A stretch of DNA of 64,000 nt. Origin: Halichondria panicea (taxonomy: Eukaryota; Porifera; Demospongiae; Suberitida; Halichondriidae). Positions 10,810 through 23,400 of the stretch are shown here, piece by piece. The notes under the pieces were generated by a model. The model was not told the origin of the DNA and ran no database searches. It saw only the letters and a program-made list of their open reading frames with translations. Where the stretch lies: contig NC_087381.1 in NCBI RefSeq assembly GCF_963675165.1, positions 6,449,378 to 6,513,377 on the forward strand, read 5' to 3'. The stretch's first letter is position 1. Every line of letters starts with the position of its first letter. A program made the position numbers and the translations under genes.

Positions 10810-13800
10810 CTGTGTGTGTGTGGGTGTGGTATGGTGTGTGGGTGTGTGTGTGTGGGTGTGTGTAGGAGAGAAAGATGTCCGTGAAATATACAAGGAAATA
10901 GGCAACTCAATTGAAAATGGACCAAAAAAGTCTACATGTGTATGTTTTGTACGTATAGTATACATAATAATATTATGTGCAAATGCACTGATCTAAGCAC
11001 ACCAAACAGCTACTAAATGCATCGTTTAGTGAAATGGACGTTTCAACAATTAAGTAATAATAGTACTAATTTAGAAAAAACGCCGGCTTTTTTCAGCTCA
11101 AAATAAATAAATAATTATTGTTTATAAACAATATATGTTATAAACAATATATTCATAAATGAAAATTGGAAGTTTGGAACTCGTATTAGGGACAATCTAC
11201 AGAAAATCAAATTTAACTTTGAACAGGCCTGATTTTAGAACGATGAATAGTGTTTTCACACTCGATCCCCTCTCCTACTCACAGTATCAGGGAGGGTGGT
11301 CACGTTCTTGATCGGGTGAGAGTATCGTTTGAGAGCCTGATTGGTGAATTGTTGAAACACTTCGTCGTCTGATTTCAGCTGTTTCCAACGCATACTGCAC
11401 ATGGCGTCCGTTCGCTGTGGGAGAGAACTCTTGGCTATCTTAGACCACGGAATACACGCGTTGCTTCCTTTGTGTGTGTGTGTGTGGTGTGTGTGTGTGG
11501 GGGGAGGGGGGTGGAGGTCTGACAACCGTGCTCCTAGTAATAATTTTTGCTAAATCAGCATTTAAGATGTTGTTGAGTGAGTTAAAGCTAAAACTAAACC
11601 TTAAAGAATGCAACACGTAGCAAATATTTATATTTTAGGCGCACAGGTGTCAACAAGACTATGCATCTATGCATGTCAAGTATGCTATCACATGACTCAC
11701 CTTCGTACGGCTGACACGCCTCCAGCAATACCCGATCCTCGTCCTTACTGAACGGACCCTTCTTGAGGTCAGAGTTCAACACGTTCAGGTAGCGCTCACG
11801 ACACTGGCTTTGGGAACGCCCGGGCACAAACTGACACACTTTCGACCACGCCTTCTTCCCGTAAACACCCACGCCTTCAATTAGTTTCTGTGAGTGCGAA
11901 GAAATGGGAAATGATCAACCAATTAATTAGTACAGTCATGCATTTTTAGAGCTATACATGACATTGCACATGTACATGCATGTATACTTGTCTATACATT
12001 GTGAAAGGGCATTACTTTAGTTCTGGTGACCCAATTGCAATGATTTTTGTGGTTCTTTGAAAGCTTATAAGAAGCTGTCTCGGTTTCAGTTAATTTTAGT
12101 CCAATAATGAACATAATTACAATTATTAAAAGCAATAATTATAATTATTAAAGCATTTATGGCTGTTACAATAATTATTCTTAACTGTATGCACTCCACT
12201 CTGTTTATCAAAGGTTCAGGGACTCTGGGTACATTATGAGCTACTGAGTTAATTGCTTACCACATCTTCTGCTTTTGACCACTTTCCTTTCTTGATGTCA
12301 GGGCAGAGGGACATGGTCCAGCGGTAATAGCAGTTATTAGATGAGCGGCCGCCACCAACATAATGAGCCACTGAGTGTGTGTGTGTGTAGACATCATTAT
12401 ATATGGTTACATCATAACAGATCTCCAATGTATTGCTGTATCATGTATACCGTATAGCAGATCATTTTCATGGGGAAAAAATCCTCCAACCCTATGCGTC
12501 ATAAACGGGTACCCTACACTGTAAGTGCACAAAGTTACTTTACGATTGATCGACGCAAGGTAATGTTTGTTTAATGCTTTGTTTGATACCATATAGCAGG
12601 TAATTTTCGTGGAGTAAAATATTCGTTATTTTCGTGGGCAAGCTGACCTCCACGACATTTTAACGTAGGCGTGGCTTACCGGAACGTATGAATGCAGTGC
12701 AGGCAATGACATTTTTACTCACAAAAACCATCGTTTTCGAGTGGAACGAGAATTTTTTACCCCACAAAAATTACCCGCTATATGATACTCTCTCTCTCTT
12801 TTATATCGACTTTGGATTGGAGTCACATGATACTTGATGCGTGAGGGACTGAGAAATTACAAATTGATCAGCATTAATGTCTTATTCTTATATAGCATTA
12901 ATTGTATCCACATGCTCAAAGTTCGTCAACCCTCCTTCTCTGACCTTTGACCCAGTTTTGTCCGTACAGTTTTACTGCACTCTTGATTTTCTTGTCCTCG
13001 TCTTTACTCCATCGCCCACCACCCTTCCCAAGATTTTGAACAGTCTGGTACTGCCCCAGACAAGCAAACGCTGTGCGACCAGTCTACAGTGGGAGCTAGG
13101 TGGATAATACAGGTATACATATAGGTCCCTCCATTTTGGAAGTGACTATAATTATAGTTAGGCTCCGCAGTCTACACTAAGACTCCCGGAAGTGTGTATT
13201 ATACAGTTCATTTGCCAATTTATATGGGCCCTTATGGGAGATAATGATATTCATAGTTCGCGGTAGTATCAAAAACAGTAACACTGTTTTTGTCAAGGAT
13301 AACTTTTCACCAGTAGGTGCCTATCACTATTAAATGATATACAAATAATGCTGAATAAATAAGCTACTGAATGATATAAAAATTAAGTGGTAAAAAAGTA
13401 CTGAATTGCTGCATTGTATGAAAGAAAACTGGTGATATTTATATTTTCTGTGACTTTGATTTCCGGGCAAATTAGTAATGGGGGTGCTGGAGAGATACAG
13501 ATGAGCTAGACTATAGACAACACTGGTAACTACAAGTAGACCAAATAAGAACACTAATGACCCAGGTTTGACCAAGATACAACAAAGTAAACATTGACAA
13601 AAATGAGTAAGTTTAGCTCTTGCCTACTTGCCACTTGAGTGTCCAGAGTTTCTTGAAACTGCCTAGATAGCTAATATAATGCTAGAAGTTAGTCTTTGCA
13701 AAGAAATAAACAGCATCTGCTTTGCCAATATTTTTTTATAGCAGGTCTTGTGTTCTAACATTGGCCAGTTTATTGGATATATCCTGTTTGGACTGACTTT

Positions 13801-16800
13801 GATTTCTGGGCAAATTAGTACTCCCCAGTTCTGGATCCTAATTTTCCTGTGGCCAGTTCATGAATACTATATCTACTAGTACTGTGACTCTGGAACCTGG
13901 CTTGCACTTCAGGACCTGGGTATTGATGCTGGAAAAACTGAAAAAGTTGTTTTTTTATCCAATTCTGATAGTAAACAATGACATAACAGAAGCCATAATT
14001 AAATTTACGGAGAATTACTGTAGTATTTGCAAGCCACAAACAGGAAATTTACTCACTATGATGCAAAACCACGATTACATCATTTGAAGCCAAATTTGTA
14101 GTCTTAGTGTAGACTGTCCGTCACTACAGGTTTTAATACATGTATGGTCTAACATTTACTTTATGAAAGCTTAGAAGGAGCCCATCGGATGGTATGCTCA
14201 AATCCCAAACTTGGATCGGGTCATTTTCGAAAAAGAGCACTGGACCATGCATGCATGCATAATTATAACATAGATATAAGAAGGGAGAGGGATGGGAAAC
14301 GCTACGTAAATAGCATTGACGATCCGCGTTTCGGTCAATGTTTTCTTCTTTATTTCCTCCAGCCCATGCTTTTAGCTAGTACTAGGCTATAAACTAGCTA
14401 CTGAGCTCCATGTATTAGCAATGGCTATAGTGGAACAGTCACAACAAGGTAGCAGCAATAGTTAGTGAGACCCCTCCAAGCAGTAAAAAGCAGCTTGGAC
14501 AGGCAAATTCTTGAGAGGAGCTCTGTCAGTACCGTTGAGCATTCCAGTACAGTCACAGACATATGATAGAGAATTATGGAAATGTAGCAAAGTTCTGTCG
14601 TAAATTACTGTGCTGATACGATGAACCAACTATCAATGAATACAAAGAGACATTTACCTACATTCAATCATTGATGTAACTTTCTAAATGGGTACACAAA
14701 AAGTCTGCTTTTAAAAACCAGCTTACTAAGACAAAAATGAACATTACTTACCAACCTAAAGCCAAGTGGCTTTGATTTTACTTGCATACAATGCCCAGCT
14801 ACTTAAGAAAGAGGGAATCATTAATATTTTGGGCTGTAGTCACAGCCTCTCTTGTTAGAAGGTACACAAAGCCACTAGACAGAGCCGAAACGATAATACA
14901 ACACTCAAAAAACTGCCTTTGAAAGTTTTTAAGCTCTTGGTGAGATACACAACGCTTCTATATGATGCACAGTAGGCGTGGATGCTCAGTACAGGACTAA
15001 GAGTCCCAGTGGGGAGCTGTGAATGATAGTAATAACATTTCCCGCTGGGTTGGCGGGGTGTCTAGAGGCGAAACGCGGATCAACTTTTGGCATTACACAG
15101 AAGTGATTGTGCGCACGTGCTCCGTTTCCCATCCCTCTCCCTTCTTATATCTATGATAATAATTAGTATTGCAGAATAGTACGTAATCTCCTACTCACGC
15201 CTAGCTCCCGGGCTATCTCGGCCCAATCTCTCTCTTGGTGTTTACGAGCAATTTTGCTGAGATTTTTGTTCTCTTGAGGTGACCACACCTTCTTGTTGAT
15301 CGACGGACAACTGTGATTGGTCCAATGGATGCGGCAATCATTCCCTGAACGTTTGTGCCCGAACTAAAATAGGAGGGAGAAATGAAATTACGATTATGCT
15401 CATCAGTTATAGACAAATTAAGTTGTAGTATTTTCAAGTGATCGGTATACATGTACTCATGACTATAATATAGTCATGATTATTGTTGTCTATAGTATAC
15501 CGATCAATTTTTAGTACTTGAAAATTATATAGTTTACTGCTATAAAAACACAATTTTGTGATTGAAAAACATCACCACTTTAACAAAATCATCAAGAAAA
15601 ATCAATCGACACACCCACCATTTCGTAGGAGAGGGAACTCCAGTTGACCTCCTCCACAGTATTGTCACTGTACAGCTCTTCATCACTCAGTGCCCTGAGG
15701 GGGAAGGGGGAGGAGTTATGATATGTGGTGGGTATATGCAACGCTACAATCATGCATACTCACATTATGTATCTAAGCATATACCGGCCATTGGAAAGGT
15801 AATTCGGAGAGCTATGAATGAAAATTACATGGTCTCAAAGATAGCTACTAAATCATGCAGCTGAATAATTACTAAATCAATACCACCATAGCAACGGTAC
15901 AATGTAGACTCATTACTCACTTGACTGCCTCTACTTTAGCGAGTACTAATTCCTTCAGCCTCGCCTCACTCGGGTCATCCTCACTCACATCATGAGTCTC
16001 CAGTTGCCTCAGGAGTGGTCGAGTGCGTCCCTCTATCAGCTGGAACCGTACACCCTCCACCAATCGAGTCTCAGATTGACGGGTCCCTGGGGTGTGAGAG
16101 AAATACAAGTATGCTGTGTGTAGGAGGGGGGGGGTATATTCGTGCGCCCTTGGGGAATACATACAACTGCCCTCGGATATACAAATCCAATACACCCTTG
16201 ATATCCATATGGTACAACTATTATATATACCATGATGTGCTCTAGGAATATTCATTAAAACTCTAGGGTACACTGTACGTACAAATGCCACGTATACTCC
16301 AGGGGTACATTCATATACACCCCTAGAGGATAAATGACTGTGGTCGGCCTAAAGCCCATGCTCCATTTTTTAAGGACCATCCTTTGATATATACATGTAC
16401 ATGTACCTACACGTAACAAAAAGTGTCGAAATTGTAAATATTATGGTTTGTCATGTGTATAATTATATACACACAGCAGAGATCAAAAGAGTGTTTACCA
16501 GTGGGTAGAAGCGAGTAATTGGCGCTTTGTAATTATTTCAAAGTGTCGCCTTAAATTGAATAAGTATGGTGTGGTTAATTGCGATGGTTGGTATAACCAC
16601 CTCTTAGGCCTATAGGTGTTTAGTACTTTTGCACAACAATAAAGCTGCAAATAAATTAATGTGTCACTGTGTGTTGAATTTTAATTTGAGTATTGAGAAT
16701 AGCCACATCTTTGAATTCTGCTGTAGGGTACATGTATGTTGTAATGATGTAAAAAACTTACAAGGTGACTCGGTATGTATTCTGTCCATTTCAGCATAGC

Positions 16801-18860
16801 TCCCGGCACCCTCGTGGCAAATGGGCGGGGACTAGGAGGAGGAGACAAAGAGAGGAGAGAAGATAATACTTGGTTACAGTGTATTCACAAATGTATTTGA
16901 CTAATAATCTCTTAATTCACCCAGAACTAAAGTTACATATACAAACAAGCCTTACCAGAGTTGATATACGTTTTTTTTATAAACGGAATACTAGTATGTC
17001 AATAATTATTAGTAAAGTTTTATTCTTTTTGTTTCAGACCACAGACCAAACACTTAATTATAATCTTTGTTATCAAACGATTCTAACTGAAGTTATGGGC
17101 AGCTATACTGAGTGATAATGTAGACCCCACTTAACAGGAACATATAGGTTGCTTGAGGATACAAATGATGTAATGTTGCTCTATAATTATAGTTAGCCAA
17201 TAACAATCAAGATCACGTACTTATACATAATGTGTTATATAGCGTCCCTCAGCCCTCGAGTACTATAACCATGCATAGATATACATTGTAACTTTGATCG
17301 TAAATACATGCACACTCACAAAGCCGAGATGGTCCCTGAAGTACTTGCCCCTCCTAAAGGTCGCCATTGACAACTTCTGCAACAATTGTGGTCACCATGC
17401 ACACACACACACACACACACACAGAGGGAATTAGAACTTAACAAGTGATCGAAGTACGTGCAGTCTAATTATTATAGTATACATGTTATGATAATTATAT
17501 CAGCACTTACATACATGATCTATAGTACGATGGTGTTTTAAGTGTTGTAAAGTGCATGCATGTATGCAGCCAAGAGCAAATAAGATGCTATAGCTATGGA
17601 ACTTGTGGTGAGTTCACATTTTATAGTCGACTAGGTATAGTCTCTAACACATGCATGGGAAGTACAGAATGGAGATGTGCCCACACTGGTCGATTGGCAG
17701 TGTTTGGTTGGTACTATATCCATCTCTAATTTAATTATGGTTATCGCATGTTTATATAAAAGGCAATAAAAACAATTTATTCACAGAATCTACCACATGT
17801 ATGTATGTAGCCACATTCCTGCAAATTAGCATTACATGCATGTACACTATAGGATGTCACACTATAAGATCACACTTGTGCAGTCAGTGTGTCCCACCTT
17901 CCTACATGTACGTCTTGGGGCAGTGACAGTGTCCAGTTTCTGCTTGTTGGATGCTATAGCAACCTCCAGTTTGTCCAGCTGCTTCTGTAGTCCCGCCTGT
18001 AGCAGTATAGGTACTATTATTTGAACAAGCATGCTGGTCAAACATTTATAATTATACAATATACAATAACACCATACAATAACACCAAGTGTCCACGTGG
18101 TTAAATATGTTGCTGATCAGCAGAAGCATGCAGCTATTGTAACCGCTTCAGCTTAGCCTATAACAGTATAGCTTGCTACCTTGTTCGATGCAATAATTAT
18201 GTCTAAGACTACATTTGTAAGAGCTCTGGACATCGTTTGCTGATTTTGTATGCAGAGGCTTCTCAAATTAATGGGCGTGGCTCAATGAGAGTCTGGTATC
18301 TGAATATTCAGCCATCCGGATGAGGTGGACTCCATGCAGGTGTTTGGATAATCGAGGCTCAACTGCATGTACACATAATAATTATACGTGCAATAATTAT
18401 TATTACCTGGGCTTCATAGTTTTTCTGTAGACACTGTTTCAGTTTCTCAGTGCTTTGATCATCAGCCTTCTCAACAGTAGCTTTGTGAGTGGGTGGGGGA
18501 GGGTGTGAGTAGGTGGTGGGTGTGTGTGGGGGGTGCATGTGGGTTTACTCAAATTTTTATATAGACATGGTATTAAACTGAATAGTAAGTAATAACGTTG
18601 GAGTGTATATATGCCTACCATCGATGCATGCATCTTAATAGCCGACCTGGATCAATAATTCAATATGCTTTTATACTGTCAGATACATCCACTTGTTTGT
18701 GGTATACAAAACTATGTACTTTCCAATACAACATTTTTAAAAATTACAAGACTTGGATCTTACACAGTAGCTCGGCTGAATTTCCTCCGTGCAAGATTAT
18801 GTTTATTGATTCTAGATCTTTGGTTAGCTCTTCATCTTTGTCTTCTGAGAGAGCAGCCAT
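8143..18860 (-). CDS. SNAPC4: snRNA-activating protein complex subunit 4 (Myb-repeat protein)
   Basis: Exons (5' to 3' on the minus strand): 18860-18764 (ATG), 18480-18407, 17996-17898, 17376-17320, 16831-16762, 16086-15921, 15694-15619, 15363-15199, 13083-12945, 12370-12261, 11887-11701, 11467-11283, 10809 to about 8143. Every junction through exon 13 is GT-AG and phase-consistent. The N-terminal part has a coiled-coil-like segment (exons 2-3) and the conserved GKYFRDHLGF stretch. Exons 7-12 encode tandem Myb/SANT repeats, with motifs SINKKVWSPQENKNLSKIA, GTGRTAFACLGQYQ, GRSSNNCYYRW, GRSQSQCRERYLNVL and IPWSKIAKSSLPQRTDAMC. Their order and spacing match animal SNAPC4, the largest subunit of the complex that binds the proximal sequence element of snRNA genes and recruits Pol II or Pol III in the nucleus. 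The expected length of about 1,350 aa is near the human protein. The last exon is low-complexity and frame-broken. Confidence 0.93.
9541..10089 (-). repeat. Tandem 183-bp (61-codon) repeat inside the SNAPC4 last exon
   Basis: Near-identical units start at about 9541, 9724 and 9907 and keep frame because 183 is a multiple of three. Each encodes DTVSRDL.NAHTPRREGNFPVG-type sequence plus TTAAGNTESGS. The first two units differ at only a few bases; the third and a further partial unit (to ~10089) are more diverged, and a frame break falls in the latter. Confidence 0.85.
11283..15694 (-). CDS. SNAPC4: SNAPC4 Myb/SANT repeat exons (exons 7-12)
   Basis: Six exons code for the half-repeat and Myb repeats that bind DNA. 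Each repeat shows the spaced tryptophans and basic recognition helix (for example W.KVCQFVPGRSQSQCRERY). Repeat boundaries do not coincide with exon boundaries: exon 8 ends after ..IARELG and exon 9 opens with TGRTAF, splitting a recognition helix. The intron between exons 8 and 9 (13084-15198) is swollen by a ~890-bp TIR element. Several acceptors in this gene lie in CA-rich tracts. Confidence 0.92.
12590..12784. mobile_element. 195-bp palindromic MITE (CATATAGCRGGTAATTTT ends)
   Basis: The left end CATATAGCAGGTAATTTT and the right end AATTACCCGCTATATG are inverted copies, continuing through GTGGAGTAAAA against TTTTTACCCCAC. It lies in the SNAPC4 intron 12371-12944. Related copies or fragments are at 1-50, 7605-7830, 43638-43787 and about 45955-46077, so it is the most frequent small element here. 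Confidence 0.8.
14269..15155. mobile_element. ~890-bp nonautonomous element with perfect 33-bp TIRs
   Basis: The 33-bp TIRs are exact inverted copies at 14269-14301 and 15123-15155; they begin CATAGATATAAGAAGGGAGA and end GGGAAACG. A sub-terminal GATCCGCGTTTCG block also recurs inverted near 15070. No target duplication is obvious and no transposase is present. It inserts into a SNAPC4 intron. The TIR core (GAGAGGGATNGGAAACG) is shared with the element at 21195-21728 and a solo end near 60505-60535. Confidence 0.8.
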
Positions 18861-19180
18861 TTTTAATTAGTATAGATATGGTTTCTAGACATTCCAGAGC
18901 AGCCACGTGGTTGTTTAAAATGGTTGTCACATTCATAATTCAAAATTATTTAATCCTGGTTGTTAATGATCTTTACCCATCCAAACTTGATTTGTCTAAT
19001 ATGCAGTGCATTGCACTGTCATAGGGTGCCGTTTGTCAAAACACCATGGTTGTGTAAAAACTGCAAGTTTACTGTACAATGTACATGAATACTTAGCTTA
19101 AATATATCAGAAATTCTGTATAGGATTCACATTAGTGTACGTATTATATACTGTATAAGCCGAATTCTCTTGCACTCTTC
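18861..19180. promoter_or_regulatory. Putative shared head-to-head promoter region
   Basis: The 320 bp separate the SNAPC4 start codon (minus strand, 18858-18860) from the first ATG of the small plus-strand gene (19181). Such spacing is typical of bidirectional promoters in compact genomes. I see no canonical TATA-initiator pair that I would stand behind. Support is positional only. Confidence 0.3.
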
Positions 19181-20268
19181 ATGAAAGTGGATGCAGCACC
19201 TTCCCAAATGTGTGGCATTGCATCGTTGGCCCCCCTCAAAACATTTCGTAAGTTAGCCTTGTAAAGTTAAAGGTATAGCTTAATGTGTTAACCTGGTAAT
19301 CTGGATAAAATAATATTGAGGTCACAGGAGGTTTCCCTGCATTGTCCTACCTAGATAATGACCACTTCTTATATTGTCTGCACAAGGTCATGTCGGTAAA
19401 CCATAAGCAGATGTTAATCCTCCACTGAAAATTGAGAGTTCTATAGTATTTGTAACACATCCCATTTGAATGTTTATGTGACAATGAGTGAACTGGTTTT
19501 GGGCAGATATGTATGCCTCATTGTCTATGTAGTAGTAGTTCTCTATTGTAAATAATTATGGTATTATCGTTTTCTGGTGTGTACTGATGTATGTGACCAT
19601 GTTTGGTAGTGCGTATAGTGACCAATGATGACCATTGTTTGGATGAGTTTCAGCTTTATGTCAGTCTGAGTGTTGTGTATAGATTGAGTTGGTGAGAAGC
19701 TATATATACTACTCCATTCAAAACAGAAGAAAAATTGCGGTAAGAGAAACTAGATTGCTACTAAAATAATAATCACAAGCATGGGGTTTGTTTATGCGTA
19801 GTTGAATATTAATTTTGCGTTATCTGGAACATTGATTATCTGGGTGGGTTATAGATAAGTGCATGGGTGCGAATAATCAGTCTATACTGTATCAATAATT
19901 ATTGTCATACCATGCAGTCCTGTTGTTTGTTACACCAGGCACGTGCTCAAAACCATCTCCGTGTGACACTATAAGAATATTGTATTATACTGCAGGTCTA
20001 AGCCATTTTAGGCATATGATCAGTCCCTATTATGAGCCATAACATTGCATGGCACTTGGTATGATATGGCTCACCAATCTTCCCCCTTGAGTCAACACAC
20101 AAGTAGTCAGTCGTACACACTTAGTGAATCTATTGTGTATTAATTGCAGAAGTTGAGAGTGTTGTTACTATCACTAAAGCTGTGGCTGCTACTGATGATA
20201 TTGATCGTATGCAAGCCGTGAGTGAGCTAGTGAGGTTACAGAGACATTGGAAGCAAGCCACTGCCTGA
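19181..20268 (+). CDS. Possible small two-exon protein, ~61 aa, unrecognised
   Basis: Exon 1 would be 19181-19247 (ATG to a CGTAAGT donor, beginning MKVDAAPSQMCGIASL). Exon 2 would be 20150-20268 after an ATTAATTGCAG acceptor, reading VESVVTITKAVAATDDID and ending in HWKQATA plus TGA. The phase 1 junction closes without a stop, and the second exon has a helical, protein-like composition. I do not recognise the family. Exon 2 may instead belong to a longer gene, for example an upstream exon of the ankyrin gene using a donor before the stop. Treat as a hypothesis. Confidence 0.4.
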
Positions 20269-20456
20269 AATGAGGTTAGTGCATGACGCCACTGTTGTTT
20301 CATTTTTTCATGCCAGCTATTAATCAGTCGGCATGGTTATAGACATTTAACGCGTATACGACTATTGTGTATTGTATATTTACCAAATGATTATACACAC
20401 ACATGCGTTACCCAAACTGCATGTGACTTTAGCTGTACTCATTTATCTCATCATAG

Positions 20457-23400
20457 TGACGACAACCTTGCTAGACAACTCTACTGGGCTAGTCGTTATG
20501 GTGGTGACCAAGACGTGCTTGAGCTGCTACAGAGAGGAGTTCCACCCAACAACAGTGAATACTACACGAAACTGAAGGATGGATGTACTCCACTACATGA
20601 GGCATGTGCTCACAGCCATCTTTGCAGTGCAGAACTACTCATTAAGTTTGGAGCGATTGTAGCTGCTAAAGATAATGATGGTTGGACCCCTTTACACTGG
20701 GCATGTTTTAACAACAGTAAGGACACTGCTAAGCTGTTACTGCAGCACCACTGTCCCACAGGTGAGCCTTTATATACTATAATGATAGTCCAGCTATGTC
20801 AATTAATCTGTGACCTAGTCCAGGAGGTGTGTGACAGTGCATGGCCGCCATTGTATATAGCGAGTAAAGCTTCACAGTTTAAAGATACCTTTGAGTAGTC
20901 AATATAATTATATTCTTATATGCATGCATGCGTGGTGGCCACTATACTTACATGTATACAAACATAGCATCTTTAGCTATTTCTTTGCCCATGCATGTAT
21001 GGTTTTCGATTGAAAATACTCTATACATTAGCTGAAACAGTTGGCAAAGCATTGCATTTGGTGATTCTGGAATGAAGAAATGAGCTATACTGCATGCATT
21101 GTTGATCACATGCATATAGACATCGTAATACTCTATCTACAAGAGGCACTTCGTACATGCACTTCGTGCCTGCTGTCAGCTCATGCCTGCCACCATAGAT
21201 AGAGTAGAGAGGGATTGGAAACGAAAGTGATTCACGTGATGTTTTACAATGAAGTCTACGTAGTGGCTCTGGGACCATCCGTGTATCTCCCATAACTCCC
21301 GCAAAAGCCCGGGAAACTTATTGTGTCCAAAGCATACATCTCAGAGCTACCCCCACCCCATTAATGAATCACATGCCCCCTGATAGTAGGTATCAATTGG
21401 AAATGAAGAAAATATAATCTCGATTGTCGTGAAGTAGCTAGAGGTACACAGAGCGCTTTTTCATGCTTGTGTTCCTATAGTACCTTTGATATAGCTAAGA
21501 CTGTGTAACTAAACACTGTCCTGTGTCCCAAATGGCCTCAAGTATTAGAGAAAGTTGATGTTTAGCAGCAGAACTGCTCGTGGACTTCTTACATAGAGCA
21601 AAACAATTCTCATGAATTATTTATGTTTAGCCCTCGTGTTAAAAAGTAAGCCTCGATTAAAACCGCGGAGATACACGGATGGTACTTCAAGGGTACTTCC
21701 GTTTCCAATCCCTCTCTACTCTATCTATAGTTCCACCAACCAACCATGTAGATATTAAGACCCGTAGTGGAGAGACTGCTGCTGATATGGCCAGAGGGAG
21801 ATACCGTGCCTTGGCTCAACATGTGGAGAGGTTCCGGCCTGGACTTAGAGGTGAGTTGGCCATCAGCTGATGTACACTGCACTGGCGTAGGAAGCAAAAT
21901 CCTAATGGGGGGGCTCTAGTTTTTTGAATGAAAAAAAAGTACGGCTGTCTACATATAGTGCAGCTTGGATAAATCATCTCTACTTAATAGCCTAGAAATA
22001 TTCCCCTCCCCTTCCTACACCACAGGCACTGTCATGGTCAGTACAGCTATATAGATCAGTGGTTTCCGTGTGATGCACTTCTCAGTATGTCAAAGTTCAT
22101 TACTAGCTGGAAATTTTTGCTATAAAGTACTAACTTTCCAAAAACAAATTAAAGAAATTAAGCACTTTGTACGTATTCAATGCAAGTACATGGAAGCTCA
22201 ATTTTAGTTAGTAATCAGCTTCTCTGAGGGTATTTGGAATCAGCTAATGATTTGCATTTTGTCTATCCTTCATAATTATTATGGTACGTACATCAAGTTC
22301 ATTTGTATATAACCCTCCAAATAGTGCTATATATCCGACCAGAAAAACATTTGCAATGTGAAAAATTGCTAGGATTGGCCAGGGGAACCACAAAAAAGCG
22401 TGGAAACAAGAAATCAGACGAGAGCATAACTCCAATCCGTTACAACGTCAATCACATGTACTGGTAGTTTGTTTTCCCGGCCAATATATATACCACGCAA
22501 TTTTTACTGGTGGAGTGATGACCAATCCCTATATATATTTACATTTTGGAATGTGCGGGCATATTATAATTATGATGATTTGATGTTCCTAAATACATGC
22601 AGTGTTTAGCACAGGTATACACACAGTCCAACATGCACGGATCGTACTCACTGGTGACCTGCATGGAATGATGCATGTGGTGGATGGAAGCTGGTAGATG
22701 GATCTGGAACACATGCATGCAGTCTATATAGTATGTATTGTACATGTTCATGACGTTGTAACGGATTGGAGTTATGCTCTCGTCTGATTTCTTGTTTCCA
22801 CGCTTTTTTGTCATTCCCCTGGCCAATCCTAGCAATTTTTCACATTGCAAATGTTTTTCTAGTCGGATTCCCTTTCTTTTTCAGTACAGAAGTATATCAT
22901 GACATGATATGCATAAGGGGAACATCAAGGGCAGTACAGAAGTTCAAGAAGAGAAGACAGGACTAATCAGATATTTTCTTCTCGAATATCTCTGGACTAA
23001 TGATTATAGTAATGAGTATATTATTGCTTCAAGTTGATAGATCTATGACATGATATGCATAAGTGGAACATCAAGGGCAGTACACAGAAGTTTATACAAG
23101 AAGAGAAGACAGGACTAATTTTCTTCTACAATATCTCTGGACTAATGATTATAGTAATGAGTATAATTATAATAATTATTATTGCTTCAAATTGATAGAT
23201 CTATGTTGAATTTGTGAATCAGTATTAAATGACAGTCATTTTAAAAACATGATATCTAGCCAGTGCATATAGCATGCCTGTCAGAGAAAGGGAGCTAGAG
23301 CTGAACTGTGCAAAGAAAAGCAACACCTCACTGAGGCTCTGGGAAAGCACTGCACTGATTTTAGGCCCACGGTTTCTTAGCCACACCTATCTATTATCAA

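Noticed and set aside
13330-14087. Several 65-80 codon frames in the SNAPC4 intron
   Set aside because: AT-rich chance frames in a 2.1-kb intron lacking splice partners.
18861-18900. tRNA or snRNA gene near the SNAPC4 promoter
   Set aside because: No cloverleaf, A/B boxes or PSE-like pair that I could support; the idea came only from the neighbouring gene's function.
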